Positions 27,082 to 35,547 are shown, counted from the stretch's first letter. The stretch is DNA of 64,000 nt from JAQBZY01 sp038117205 (GCA_038117205.1 JAYOFL010000007.1:18564-82563), one strand, 5' to 3'. The notes: generated by a model not told the origin, from the letters alone. Program-made: numbers and translations.

Positions 27082-27750
27082 ATGCGCGTTCTCTACCATC
27101 TCTGGCTGTCCCCCTTCTGCCGCAAGGTCCGCATCGCGCTCGCCGAAAAGCGGGTCGATTTCGAATTGAAGGCGGAAAACGTCTGGAAGCGGCGCGACGA
27201 GTTCCTCGCCATCAACCCGGCCGGCGAAGTGCCGGTTCTGGTGGAACCGGACGGCACGGCGCTCTCGGGCAGCCTCGTCATCTGCGAATTCCTGGACGAG
27301 ATGCATCCGGAACCGCCGCTGCTCGGCCGCCAGCCGCTGCACCGTGCCGAGGTCAGGCGCCTCGTCGACTGGTTCGACCGCAAGTTCGACCGCGAGGTCA
27401 CGGAAAAGCTGGTCGGCGAGAAGTTCATGAAGCGGTTCCTGGCGCTCGGCGAGCCGGATTCGGCGAAGATCCGCGCCGGGCATCAGAACATGCACACGCA
27501 CCTCGACTACATCACCTATCTGGTGGAGCGCCGGAGATGGCTCGCCGGCGACGCGTTCTCCTTGGCCGACATCGCCGCGGCGGCGCACCTCTCGACCATC
27601 GACTATCTGGGCGACGTGCCGTGGGCCGACCACGAAGTCGCCAAGGACTGGTACGCCCGCATCAAGTCGCGGCCGAGTTTCCGCGCCATCCTGGCCGATC
27701 ACATCCCGAACGCGCCGCCGCCGAAGCACTACGCCGATCTGGATTTCTGA
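27082..27750 (+). CDS. glutathione S-transferase family protein
   Basis: A 222-residue cytosolic GST: thioredoxin-fold N-domain with LWLSPFCRKVRIALAEK (Ser/Cys active-site position in SPFC), the GSH-site cis-proline EVPVLVEPDG and SGSLVICEFLDE. It is followed by an all-helical C-domain with the N-cap motif SLADIAAAAHLSTIDYLG. The ATG at 27082 was chosen since it gives the canonical MRVLYHL start. Substrate unknown. It is transcribed divergently from msrPQ. Confidence 0.92.
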   Translation: MRVLYHLWLSPFCRKVRIALAEKRVDFELKAENVWKRRDEFLAINPAGEVPVLVEPDGTALSGSLVICEFLDEMHPEPPLLGRQPLHRAEVRRLVDWFDRKFDREVTEKLVGEKFMKRFLALGEPDSAKIRAGHQNMHTHLDYITYLVERRRWLAGDAFSLADIAAAAHLSTIDYLGDVPWADHEVAKDWYARIKSRPSFRAILADHIPNAPPPKHYADLDF

Positions 27751-27779
27751 GAGCCGGTTTTCCGAGGGCCGATCGCCCC

Positions 27780-27823
27780 CTCATCCTTCGAGAAGCTCGC
27801 ATACGCTCGCTCCTCAGGATGAG
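27780..27823. repeat. short inverted repeat of a second family (CTCATCCTT...AGGATGAG)
   Basis: A 44-bp element, CTCATCCTT to AGGATGAG with a GAAGCTC/CGCTCCT interior, of a type widespread in alphaproteobacteria. It lies in the convergent gap between the GST and the TPR-protein gene, and can fold as a hairpin in either transcript. Confidence 0.6.
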
Positions 27824-27831
27824 CGCGGCGA

Positions 27832-28599
27832 TTACTTCTGCTTAACGTCCATCTTCTCGATGTTGGCGCGCGCCATGCGGGCCGCTTCGCCGTCCGGTTC
27901 CAGTTCCAGTACCCGCATCCAGTCCTTGCGCGCGCCCGCCTTGTCGTCGGCGAGGCGCCGCACGATGCCGCGCTCGAGAAGCGCCGCGACGTTCGTGGGA
28001 TCGAGGGCGAGCGCCCGGTCGGCGTCGCTCCGCGCCGGGCCGAGTTCGTCCAGATACCTGTACGCGCTGGCGCGGAAGACGTAGGCGTCGACCCGGTCCG
28101 GCTGCGCCGCGATGGCGTTGGTCAAATCCTCGGCGGCGGCCCGATAGTCGCCGAGCTGGCCGCGCGCCTGGGCCCGGTCGATCAGGGTTTCCGGCTCGCC
28201 CGGCGTCAGGCCGAGGGCCGACGTGAACGCCGCCTCGGCGCGGGCCGCGTCCCCCTTGACCAGCCAGGCCTGCCCGGCCTGCGCCAGCACGCTCGCCTTG
28301 AAGGCCGGCTCGCGGCGCATGGTCTGAGCCAACACCTCGAGCCGGCGCGCCGCGTATTCGGGCTGTCCGGCGTGCAGCAGCGCCAGCGCCGCGCAATGCT
28401 CGGCGGCGTCGCCGCCGCCCATGGCCTTCCACGCCAGCGCCGTTTCGAAGCCGTCGGAAGGATCGGATCTCGCCAGCTCGAGGCAGCGCGCGTACTCGCG
28501 GGCGTGGTTGACCTCTTCCGCCACGGCGGCGCCGGGGACCGACTGCGCCGCCAAGGCGAGAACGGCGGAAACGGCAAGGAGGCTTCCAAGTTTTCGCAT
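27832..28599 (-). CDS. exported tetratricopeptide-repeat protein
   Basis: A 255-residue protein with a signal peptide (MRKLGSLLAVSAVLALAAQS, cleavage near AVA-EE). It then carries about four to five TPR motifs, for example GQAWLVKGDAARAEAAFTSA and AYVFRASAYRYLDELGPARS. It probably acts as a periplasmic scaffold for protein interactions; partner unknown. Start ATG at 28599 has AAGGAGG upstream. It is divergent from the SDR gene, with under 100 bp between them. Confidence 0.82.
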   Translation of the reverse strand: MRKLGSLLAVSAVLALAAQSVPGAAVAEEVNHAREYARCLELARSDPSDGFETALAWKAMGGGDAAEHCAALALLHAGQPEYAARRLEVLAQTMRREPAFKASVLAQAGQAWLVKGDAARAEAAFTSALGLTPGEPETLIDRAQARGQLGDYRAAAEDLTNAIAAQPDRVDAYVFRASAYRYLDELGPARSDADRALALDPTNVAALLERGIVRRLADDKAGARKDWMRVLELEPDGEAARMARANIEKMDVKQK

Positions 28600-28695
28600 C
28601 TCGCGCTAGACCTATGGCGTGTGACCGCTTCCGACAAGAGGGCGGATCCGGCGGACGATACGTCCGGCAGCGCCCCGGCGAAAGGAAATCCGAGC

Positions 28696-29586
28696 GTGAC
28701 GCGGAGAGACGAACCGCGCCTGTTTTGTTTCGGCCTCGGCTATTCGGCGCTCGCGCTGATCCGCAGCCTGCGCGTTTCCGATTGGCACGCGGCCGGCACC
28801 GTCCGCGACATCGACCGGGCGGCGGCGCTGCGCGGCCAGGGGATCGAGACATTCTATTTCGACGGCAACCGTCCGAACGAGCTGGTCACGGCGGCCCTCG
28901 CCAAGACGACGCATCTCTTGACGTCCGCGCCGCCGAACGACGCCGGCGATCCGGTGCTCGGCATGCACGGAAACGACATCGCGGCCCTCAAGGGCCTGCG
29001 CTGGATCGGCTATCTGTCGACGACCGGCGTCTACGGCGACACCGGCGGCGCCGTCGTCAGCGAGACCGCCGAGACCAATCCGTCGAGCGAGCGGAGCCGG
29101 CGCCGCGTCGAGGCCGAGAACGCCTGGCTGGCGCTGCATCGGGAACACGGCCTGCCGGTGCACGTGTTCCGGCTTGCAGGCATCTACGGCCCCGGCCGCT
29201 CGGTGTTCGACCAGATCCGCGCCGGCACGGCGAAGCGGATCGACCGGCCCGGACACGCCTTCTCGCGCATCCACGTCGACGACATCGCCAACGTGCTGCG
29301 CGCCTCGATCGCCAAGCCGTCGCCCGGCGCGATCTACAACGTCTGCGACGACGAGCCGGCGCCGCCGGCCGAGGTGATGGCGTATGCCTGCCATCTGCTC
29401 GACAAGGAGCCGCCGCCGATCGAGGATTTCGAAACGGCGCGGACCCGCATGTCGCCGATGGCGCTCAGTTTCTGGAACGGCAACCGCCGCATCGACAATT
29501 CGCGCATCCGCAAGGAACTCGGCGTGAAGCTGTCGTATCCGACCTACCGCGCCGGCCTGCATGCGATCCTGGAGCAGGAAACCTAG
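28696..29586 (+). CDS. NAD-dependent epimerase/SDR family protein (YeeZ-like)
   Basis: A protein of about 296 residues with a Rossmann fold opening FCFGLGYSALALIRSL and an SDR-like core YLSTTGVYGD (Ser-Thr-Tyr cluster). It continues with FRLAGIYGPGRSVFDQIRAG and HVDDIANVLRAS. It lacks a normal YxxxK spacing, as usual for the YeeZ group, whose biochemical role is not settled. The GTG at 28696 is favoured because AAGGAAA sits 7 nt upstream; a GTG at 28621 is possible. The stop overlaps the convergent hydrolase by 4 bp. Confidence 0.82.
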   Translation: MTRRDEPRLFCFGLGYSALALIRSLRVSDWHAAGTVRDIDRAAALRGQGIETFYFDGNRPNELVTAALAKTTHLLTSAPPNDAGDPVLGMHGNDIAALKGLRWIGYLSTTGVYGDTGGAVVSETAETNPSSERSRRRVEAENAWLALHREHGLPVHVFRLAGIYGPGRSVFDQIRAGTAKRIDRPGHAFSRIHVDDIANVLRASIAKPSPGAIYNVCDDEPAPPAEVMAYACHLLDKEPPPIEDFETARTRMSPMALSFWNGNRRIDNSRIRKELGVKLSYPTYRAGLHAILEQET

Positions 29587-30365
29587 GCGACGGACGCGTC
29601 GAGATGGCGCACGAGGGACGCCAGCGTCGCCGTCAGCCGGTCGAGATCGGCCGGCGTCGAGAGACGATGATCGCCTTCCTTCACGAACTGGATTTCCACG
29701 TCCGGCGTCCTGAGTTTCTCGGAGAGCCGCAGCGCCGTCTCCCAGGGAACGTCCGCGTCCTTCATGCCGTGGATCAGCCTGACCGGCGCGTCGATGGCGA
29801 TCTCGCCCCGCAGCAGCAGGTGGTTCTTGCCCTCCGTCAGCAGATCGGCGCGGATGCGGTAAGGTTCCTGGTCGTCGTAGCAGTTGGGAATCTCGCAGAA
29901 GCCCTTTTCCGCGAGGTCATTGTGCTGGTGCGCGTTCAAGGCCGACGGGATCAGGTCTTCCGTGAAGTCGGGCGCGGCGGCGATGCCGATCAGCCCGGCG
30001 ATGCGTTCCGGGCGGGCCAGTGCCGTGAGCAGCATGATCCAGCCGCCCATGCTGGAGCCGACCAGTATCTGCGGTCCCGCCGGTACCGCGTCCAGGACGC
30101 GGACCGCGTCGTCGGCCCAGCGGCCGATGGTGCCGTCCTCGAAGGCGCCGTCGGACTCGCCGTGTCCGAAATAGTCGAAGCGCGTAAAGGCGCGACCCTC
30201 GGCCAGACAGAATGCTTCCAAGGCCAGCGCCTTGCCGCCCTGCATGTCGGACTTGAATCCGGTCAGGAACATGACGCCGGGAGACTTGCCACCGGTGTGC
30301 CGGTAGGCGATCATCGAACCGTCCTTGCCGGCGAGCGTGTTGGAATCTTGGGCTTGAATGGACAT
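29583..30365 (-). CDS. alpha/beta hydrolase, ABHD10-like
   Basis: A 260-residue alpha/beta hydrolase. The nucleophile elbow is GSSMGGW, the acid/His end is LIHGMKDADVPWETALRL then EGDHRLS, and the oxyanion region is FLTGFKSDMQGGKALALE. The sequence follows the mitochondrial ABHD10 (acyl-protein thioesterase / acyl-glucuronide esterase) closely from end to end, including RFDYFGHGESDG and ARPERIAGLIGIA. It may therefore cleave thioester or acyl-ester substrates. Start ATG at 30365 lies 31 bp from the divergent glycosyltransferase start. Confidence 0.85.
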   Translation of the reverse strand: MSIQAQDSNTLAGKDGSMIAYRHTGGKSPGVMFLTGFKSDMQGGKALALEAFCLAEGRAFTRFDYFGHGESDGAFEDGTIGRWADDAVRVLDAVPAGPQILVGSSMGGWIMLLTALARPERIAGLIGIAAAPDFTEDLIPSALNAHQHNDLAEKGFCEIPNCYDDQEPYRIRADLLTEGKNHLLLRGEIAIDAPVRLIHGMKDADVPWETALRLSEKLRTPDVEIQFVKEGDHRLSTPADLDRLTATLASLVRHLDASVA

Positions 30366-30396
30366 ATCGCGGCCGTGCACCCATCTCTGAAATGCC

Positions 30397-31605
30397 ATGA
30401 CTGAGAACGCCGACGTTAGCACCGCGTCCGCCACGATGGAACGCCCGTCACCCGAGGCGAAGGGGCCGTGCGTGCTGCAGATTCTGCCCGCGCTCGGCGG
30501 GTCGGGCGGCGTCGAGCGCGGCACGGTCGAGATTGCCGGCGCCATCGTCGCCGCCGGCGGGCGGGCGCTGGTGGCGTCGGAGGGCGGACCGCTGGTGCAC
30601 GATCTCGGGCGCGTCGGCGCCGAGCACATCACGCTCCCCGTCGCCTCCAAGAATCCCGTCGTCATGTACAGGAACATCGAACGGATCATCGACGTGATCC
30701 GCGGCCACAACGTCGATCTGGTACACGTGCGCTCGCGCGCGCCGGCATGGAGCGCCTATTTCGCCTGCCGCCGCGCCAAGGTGCCGTTCGTCACCACGTT
30801 CCACGGCACGTATTCCATCGGCAACTGGATCAAGCGCCGCTACAACGCGATCATGACGCGGGGCGAGCGGGTGATCGCCATTTCCGAATTCATCGGCGGC
30901 CACGTGCGCCGGCACTACGGCGTGCCGGTCGACCGCATCCGCGTCATCCACCGGGGCGTCGATCTGCAACGCTTCGATCCGGCGCGGGTATCGGCGGAGC
31001 GCGTCATCAAGCTCGCCACCGACTGGCGCATGACCGACGGCCTGCCGGTCGTCATGCTGCCGGGCCGGCTGACGCGCTGGAAGGGCCAGACGGTCCTGAT
31101 CGAGGCCATGGCGCTTTTGGAACGCCGCGACGTGCGGTGCGTGCTGGTCGGCTCCGACCAGGGACGCATCGATTACCGGGACGAGCTTGAAAAACTAATC
31201 GAAAGCCGCGGCCTCTCCTCGGTCGTGCGCATCGTCGATCATTGCGACGACATGCCGGCGGCGTACATGCTGACCGACGTGGTGGTTTCCGCCTCCACCG
31301 ATCCGGAAGCGTTCGGCCGCGTCATCGCCGAGGGTCAGGCCATGGGCCGGCCCGTCATCGCCACCGATCACGGCGGCGCGCGCGAGATCGTCGACGCCGG
31401 CGTGACGGGTTGGCTGACGCCGTCCGGCGATCCGGCGGCGCTGGCGGAAAAGATCGCGACCGCCCTCGCCCTCGACGAGGGGGCGCGCCAGCGGCTCGCC
31501 GACGCCGCCATCCGGCGCATCCGCGCCACCTTCTCGACGACCCTCATGTGCGACAAGACGCTCGCCGTCTATGACGAGGTGCTCGCGGCCCGCGGGCGCG
31601 GTTGA
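30397..31605 (+). CDS. glycosyltransferase family 4 (GT-B, GT1/GT4 superfamily)
   Basis: A 402-residue GT-B glycosyltransferase. The N-terminal acceptor domain begins VLQILPALGGSGGVERGTVE, typical of GT4 enzymes. The C-terminal domain has PGRLTRWKGQTVLIEAMALL and the donor-phosphate motif DPEAFGRVIAEGQAMGRPVIAT (EX7E). It is followed at 4 bp by a heptosyltransferase-like gene, so both probably act on lipopolysaccharide or another surface glycan. Donor and acceptor unknown. Confidence 0.9.
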   Translation: MTENADVSTASATMERPSPEAKGPCVLQILPALGGSGGVERGTVEIAGAIVAAGGRALVASEGGPLVHDLGRVGAEHITLPVASKNPVVMYRNIERIIDVIRGHNVDLVHVRSRAPAWSAYFACRRAKVPFVTTFHGTYSIGNWIKRRYNAIMTRGERVIAISEFIGGHVRRHYGVPVDRIRVIHRGVDLQRFDPARVSAERVIKLATDWRMTDGLPVVMLPGRLTRWKGQTVLIEAMALLERRDVRCVLVGSDQGRIDYRDELEKLIESRGLSSVVRIVDHCDDMPAAYMLTDVVVSASTDPEAFGRVIAEGQAMGRPVIATDHGGAREIVDAGVTGWLTPSGDPAALAEKIATALALDEGARQRLADAAIRRIRATFSTTLMCDKTLAVYDEVLAARGRG

Positions 31606-31609
31606 TCCC

Positions 31610-32551
31610 GTGTCCGGTTCCGGCAAGGACCGTCCCCGCATCCTCGTCATCAAGTTGGGCGCGCTCGGCGACGTCGTGCAGGCGCTGGGCCCCATGCGGG
31701 CGATCCGCGACCATCATGCCGACGCCGAGATCACGATCCTGACGACGGCGCCCTTCGCCGAACTCCTGACGGTCGCCGGCGTCGCCGACGCGGTCTGGAC
31801 CGACACCCGGCCGAGGGCGCTCGATCTCGGCGGCTGGCTCTCCCTCAGGCGGCGGCTCCGCGGCGGTAATTTCACGCGGGTCTACGATCTGCAGACGTCC
31901 GACCGCTCCAGCGGCTACTTCCGCCTGTTCTGGCCCGGCCCCTATCCGGCGTGGTCCGGCATCGCCAAGGGCTGCTCGCATCCACATGCGAATCCGAACA
32001 GGGATTTCATGCACACCGTCGAGCGCCAGGCGGAACAGCTCGCCGTGGCGGGCATTGCCGACGTGCCGGCGCCCAGCCTGGCGGACATCGAAAGCGACGT
32101 TTCGAAATTTGCCCTCGCCGCGCCCTATGCGTTGATCGCGCCCGGCGGCGCGCCGCACCGCCCGGAAAAACGCTGGCCGGCGGAAAATTTCCGGGAAATC
32201 GCCCGGTCTCTCGCCGCCACAGGCGTGACGCCGGTCGCCATCGGCGGCGCGGCGGAACGCACCCTTTGCGAAGAGGCCTTGGCCGGCGTGCCGGGTGCCA
32301 GAAACCTCGCCGGCGAAACCAGCCTGATCGAGCTCGTCGGCCTGGCGCGGGGTGCTTCGCTGGCGCTCGGCAACGACACCGGCCCCATGCACATCGCCGC
32401 CGTCGCCGGCGTGCCGACTGTAGTGCTTTATTCCAATGCCTCCGACCCGGCGCTCTGCGCGCAACGGGGGCCGAAGGTCACGATCCTCCGCCGCGAGCGG
32501 CTTGCCGACCTCACGCCGGCCGAGGTGATGGACGCCCTGCCCCACCCTTAA
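31610..32551 (+). CDS. glycosyltransferase family 9 (heptosyltransferase-like)
   Basis: A 313-residue protein of the ADP-heptose:LPS heptosyltransferase family. It starts RILVIKLGALGDVVQALGPMRAIR, the family N-terminus. It has ALIAPGGAPHRPEKRWPAENF and the donor-site motif LGNDTGPMHIAAVAGVPTVVLYS. The GTG at 31610 (4 bp after the previous stop) is favoured; an overlapping ATG at 31571 adds 13 residues of poor quality. Role: lipopolysaccharide core or related glycan assembly at the cytoplasmic face of the inner membrane. Confidence 0.88.
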   Translation: MSGSGKDRPRILVIKLGALGDVVQALGPMRAIRDHHADAEITILTTAPFAELLTVAGVADAVWTDTRPRALDLGGWLSLRRRLRGGNFTRVYDLQTSDRSSGYFRLFWPGPYPAWSGIAKGCSHPHANPNRDFMHTVERQAEQLAVAGIADVPAPSLADIESDVSKFALAAPYALIAPGGAPHRPEKRWPAENFREIARSLAATGVTPVAIGGAAERTLCEEALAGVPGARNLAGETSLIELVGLARGASLALGNDTGPMHIAAVAGVPTVVLYSNASDPALCAQRGPKVTILRRERLADLTPAEVMDALPHP

Positions 32552-32593
32552 CGGCCTCGACAGCCCCGGAATCCCCATGATATGAGCAGCCGC

Positions 32594-32674
32594 ATGAAGA
32601 CGCCATTCGCCACCGCGACGACCACCGGAACCCCCCGCCGAACTACCGGCGCGGGCGGGGTTTCGGCTGTCTGA
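32594..32674 (+). CDS. threonine-rich leader peptide upstream of thrS
   Basis: A 26-codon reading frame, ATG at 32594 and TGA at 32672-32674. Its product has eight threonines (codons 3, 7, 9, 10, 11, 13, 17, 18), including three in a row. An upstream in-frame ATG at 32582 would add four residues. It sits about 140 bp before thrS and is followed by GC-rich hairpins. This is the layout of a ribosome-mediated attenuator sensing charged tRNA-Thr. The ribosome-binding site is weak by eye and no long U-run was found, so the mechanism is inferred. Confidence 0.6.
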   Translation: MKTPFATATTTGTPRRTTGAGGVSAV

Positions 32675-32719
32675 CGCTTTCCGGCGCCACCTCCATCCCG
32701 TCCGCCTTCGCCCGTTTCG

Positions 32720-32751
32720 CCCGGCCCGCCGCGTTCGGCGGCCGCGCCGGG
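32720..32751 (+). promoter_or_regulatory. GC-rich hairpin in the thrS leader
   Basis: Two stacked perfect stems: CCCGGC (32720-32725) with GCCGGG (32746-32751), and CCGCCG (32726-32731) with CGGCGG (32736-32741), loop CGTT, and a 4-nt bulge on the 3' side. A smaller CGCCG-AACTAC-CGGCG hairpin overlaps the last Thr codons of the leader peptide. A short dyad CTTGAC-AG-GTCAAG follows at about 32756. Candidates for terminator/antiterminator alternatives. Confidence 0.5.
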
Positions 32752-32814
32752 AGAACTTGACAGGTCAAGCGATCAGCCTAGGTTTCAACCGATTTTCAGA
32801 CCAGGGAGCATGAA

Positions 32815-34815
32815 ATGCCCCGTATCACATTGCCGGACGGCAGCGTTCGCGAATTCGACAAGCCCGTGACGGGCGGCGAGGTGGCGGCGTCCATCGGCGC
32901 CGGCCTCGCCAAGGCGGCGATGGTCGTGCGCGTCGACGGCGAGCTTCTCGATCTCGACCGGCCCATCGCCAACGACGTGCAGCTCGCCATCGTCACCGAC
33001 AAGGACGAGGCGGCGGCGCTGGAAGTGCTGCGGCACGACTGCGCGCACGTGCTGGCCATGGCCGTGCAGGAGCTTTTCCCCGGCACGCAGATCACCTTCG
33101 GCCCGGCCATCGAGGACGGCTTCTACTACGACTTCCACCGCGAGCAGCCGTTCTCGACCGAGGACTTCCCGGCCATCGAAGCAAAGATGAAAGAGATCGT
33201 GGACCGCAACATCCCGATCGTCCGCGAGGTCTGGACGCGCGACCAGGTCGCCAAGTTCTTCGAGGAGAAGGGCGAGACGTTCAAGGCCGAGTGGGTCTGG
33301 GAACTGCCGGAAGGCGAGGAAATCAGCATGTACCGGCAGGGCGACTGGGTCGATCTCTGCCGCGGCCCGCACCTGCCGACGACGGGCCGGCTCGGCAAGG
33401 CCTTCAAGCTGACCAAGCTGGCCGGCGCCTATTGGCGCGGCGATTCGTCGCGGCCGCAGTTGCAGCGCATCTACGGCACCTGCTGGCGGAACGACAAGGA
33501 GCTCGGCGCCTATCTGACGCGGATCGAGGAAGCGGAAAAGCGCGACCACCGCCGCATCGGCCGCGAGATGGATCTCTTCCATCTGCAGGACGAGGCGCGC
33601 GGCGCCGTCTTCTGGCACCCGAAGGGCTGGTCGCTCTACCGGACCTGCGAACGCTACATGCGGATGCGCCTGGAAGACGCCGGCTACGTCGAGGTGAAGA
33701 CGCCGCAGCTGGTCGACCGCGATCTCTGGGAGCGGTCTGGCCACTGGGAGAAATTCCGCGAGCACATGTTCGTCGCCGAGGTGGACGAGGGCTCGTCGCA
33801 TGCCAACGACGAGCAAGGGCATGGACACGATCATGGGCACGGGCACGGCGAGAAGCCCGGCGGGACGACGCGGCATCTGGCGCTGAAGCCGATGAACTGC
33901 CCCGGTCACGTGCAGATCTTCCGCCAGGGCATCAAGAGCTACCGCGATCTGCCGCTGCGCATGGCGGAATTCGGATCGTGCCATCGCTACGAGCCGTCCG
34001 GCGCGCTGCACGGCATCATGCGGGTCCGCGCCTTCACGCAGGACGACGCGCACATCTTCTGCACGGAAGACCAGATCGCCAGCGAGACGAAGGTGTTCAT
34101 CGAGCTGTTGGCATCGGTCTATCGCGACTTCGGCTTCGACGCCTTCGTCGTCAAGTTCTCCGACCGGCCGGCGACGCGGGCCGGGTCCGACGCCGTCTGG
34201 GACAAGGCGGAAGCGGCGCTGATGAGCGCCACCAAATCGGCCGGCGTCGACGTCATCCTCAATCCGGGCGAGGGCGCGTTCTACGGTCCGAAGCTGGAAT
34301 TCGTGCTCAGGGACGCCATCGGCCGCGACTGGCAGTGCGGCACGCTGCAGGTGGACTTCGTGCTGCCGGAACGGCTCGATGCGCAGTACGTCGGCGAGGA
34401 CGGGAACAAGCACCGCCCGGTCATGCTGCACCGGGCGATCCTCGGGTCCTTCGAGCGGTTCATCGGCATCCTGATCGAGAACTACGCCGGGCGCTTCCCG
34501 ATGTGGCTGGCCCCGGTGCAGGCGGTCGTCGCCACCATCGTGTCCGACGCCGATCCGTATGCGGAGAAGGTTCAGGCCACCCTCGCCGCCGCCGGCATCC
34601 GCGCCGTCGTCGACGTCAGGAACGAGAAAATCAACTTTAAGGTGCGCGAGCACTCGCTCGCCAAGGTGCCGGCGATGCTCGTCGTCGGCTCGCGCGAGGC
34701 GGCGGAAGGCACGGTCGCGATCCGGCGCCTTGGCGGCAAGGACCAAGAAATCCTTGCGCTGGAAGAGGCAGTGGATAGACTGCGCGTTGAAGCGGCAGGC
34801 CCTTTCGGCGCGTGA
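32815..34815 (+). CDS. thrS: threonyl-tRNA synthetase
   Basis: A 666-residue class II synthetase: TGS domain, editing (SAD) domain with HDCAHVLAMAVQELFPG, catalytic core and anticodon-binding domain. The catalytic zinc ligands are all present as C362 (MNCPGH), H413 (DDAHIFC) and H539 (MLHRAIL). Each is exactly 28 residues later than E. coli C334/H385/H511. Part of the shift is an unusual His/Gly-rich insert, with H at 336, 338, 340, 342 and 344, just before the catalytic LALKPMNCPGH strand. Start 32815 follows AGGGAG. It is upstream of infC. Confidence 0.97.
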   Translation: MPRITLPDGSVREFDKPVTGGEVAASIGAGLAKAAMVVRVDGELLDLDRPIANDVQLAIVTDKDEAAALEVLRHDCAHVLAMAVQELFPGTQITFGPAIEDGFYYDFHREQPFSTEDFPAIEAKMKEIVDRNIPIVREVWTRDQVAKFFEEKGETFKAEWVWELPEGEEISMYRQGDWVDLCRGPHLPTTGRLGKAFKLTKLAGAYWRGDSSRPQLQRIYGTCWRNDKELGAYLTRIEEAEKRDHRRIGREMDLFHLQDEARGAVFWHPKGWSLYRTCERYMRMRLEDAGYVEVKTPQLVDRDLWERSGHWEKFREHMFVAEVDEGSSHANDEQGHGHDHGHGHGEKPGGTTRHLALKPMNCPGHVQIFRQGIKSYRDLPLRMAEFGSCHRYEPSGALHGIMRVRAFTQDDAHIFCTEDQIASETKVFIELLASVYRDFGFDAFVVKFSDRPATRAGSDAVWDKAEAALMSATKSAGVDVILNPGEGAFYGPKLEFVLRDAIGRDWQCGTLQVDFVLPERLDAQYVGEDGNKHRPVMLHRAILGSFERFIGILIENYAGRFPMWLAPVQAVVATIVSDADPYAEKVQATLAAAGIRAVVDVRNEKINFKVREHSLAKVPAMLVVGSREAAEGTVAIRRLGGKDQEILALEEAVDRLRVEAAGPFGA

Positions 34816-34871
34816 GCGCGGATGCGAACGCCGGGGCCGGCCAACAGGTGTAACTGACGAAGGAGACGACC

Positions 34872-35411
34872 ATAGCACGCCGACCGGGAATGCCCGCGCC
34901 GCCGCCCAAGGACGGGCCGCGCGCGAATGATGAAATTAGCGTGGACAAGGTCCGCGTGATCGACGCCGACGGAAACATGATCGGTGTCCTCAATACTCAA
35001 GAAGCGATCGAAATGGCGTTCGAAGTGAACCTCGATCTGGTCGAGGTGTCCCCGAACGCGGATCCGCCTGTCTGCAAGATCCTCGACTACGGCAAGTACA
35101 AGTACGAGGCGCAGAAGAAGGCGAACGAGGCGCGCAAGAAGCAGAAGGTCATCGAGGTCAAGGAGATCAAGATGCGCCCGGGCATCGACGACCACGATTA
35201 CGAGGTCAAGATGCGGAGCGTGCGCCGCTTCCTCGACGACGGCGACAAGGTCAAGATGACGATCCGCTTCCGCGGCCGTGAAATGGCGCACCAGGACCTG
35301 GGGCTCAAGGTTTTGGAACGGGTGCAGGCCGAAGTCACCGAAATCGCCAAGGTCGAGCAGTCGCCGCGTCCCGAGGGACGCATGATGACCATGGTCATCG
35401 CGCCGCGCTGA
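34872..35411 (+). CDS. infC: translation initiation factor IF-3 (rare ATA start codon)
   Basis: A 179-residue IF-3. The N-domain begins PPPKDGPRANDEISVDKVRVID, then the lysine-rich linker KKANEARKKQKVIEVKEIKMRPG, then a C-domain ending EGRMMTMVIAPR. The start is placed at ATA 34872-34874: AAGGAG lies 6 nt upstream, and the usual IARRP-type N-terminus precedes the first ATG, at 34890. Non-AUG initiation codons are the known basis of infC autoregulation, because IF-3 rejects them. It is downstream of thrS, as in many bacteria. Confidence 0.92.
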   Translation: MARRPGMPAPPPKDGPRANDEISVDKVRVIDADGNMIGVLNTQEAIEMAFEVNLDLVEVSPNADPPVCKILDYGKYKYEAQKKANEARKKQKVIEVKEIKMRPGIDDHDYEVKMRSVRRFLDDGDKVKMTIRFRGREMAHQDLGLKVLERVQAEVTEIAKVEQSPRPEGRMMTMVIAPR

Positions 35412-35446
35412 GCGGCCTCAAGCCTCCAATCGAAACAATCCAATTC

Positions 35447-35526
35447 CGTCACCCCGGGCTCGTCCCGGGGTCCACTCTCTCGACAGTGGATTCCGGGACC
35501 TCGCTATGCTCGGCCCGGAATGACGG
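35447..35526. repeat. palindromic REP-like element, copy B
   Basis: An 80-bp variant: CGTCACCCCGGGCTCGTCCC at the left and ...GGCCCGGAATGACGG at the right, with TGGATTCCGGGACC in the middle. It is in the convergent gap between infC and fliP. Confidence 0.8.
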
Positions 35527-35547
35527 CAGGGGATGGAGTGCCGGCCG

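Noticed and set aside
32552..32814. T-box riboswitch before thrS
   Set aside because: No T-box (TGGN) or specifier-loop architecture visible; the Thr-rich leader peptide explains the region better.
32785..34878. 697-codon minus-strand frame opposite thrS
   Set aside because: Antisense to an intact ThrRS with all zinc ligands; no motifs of its own.
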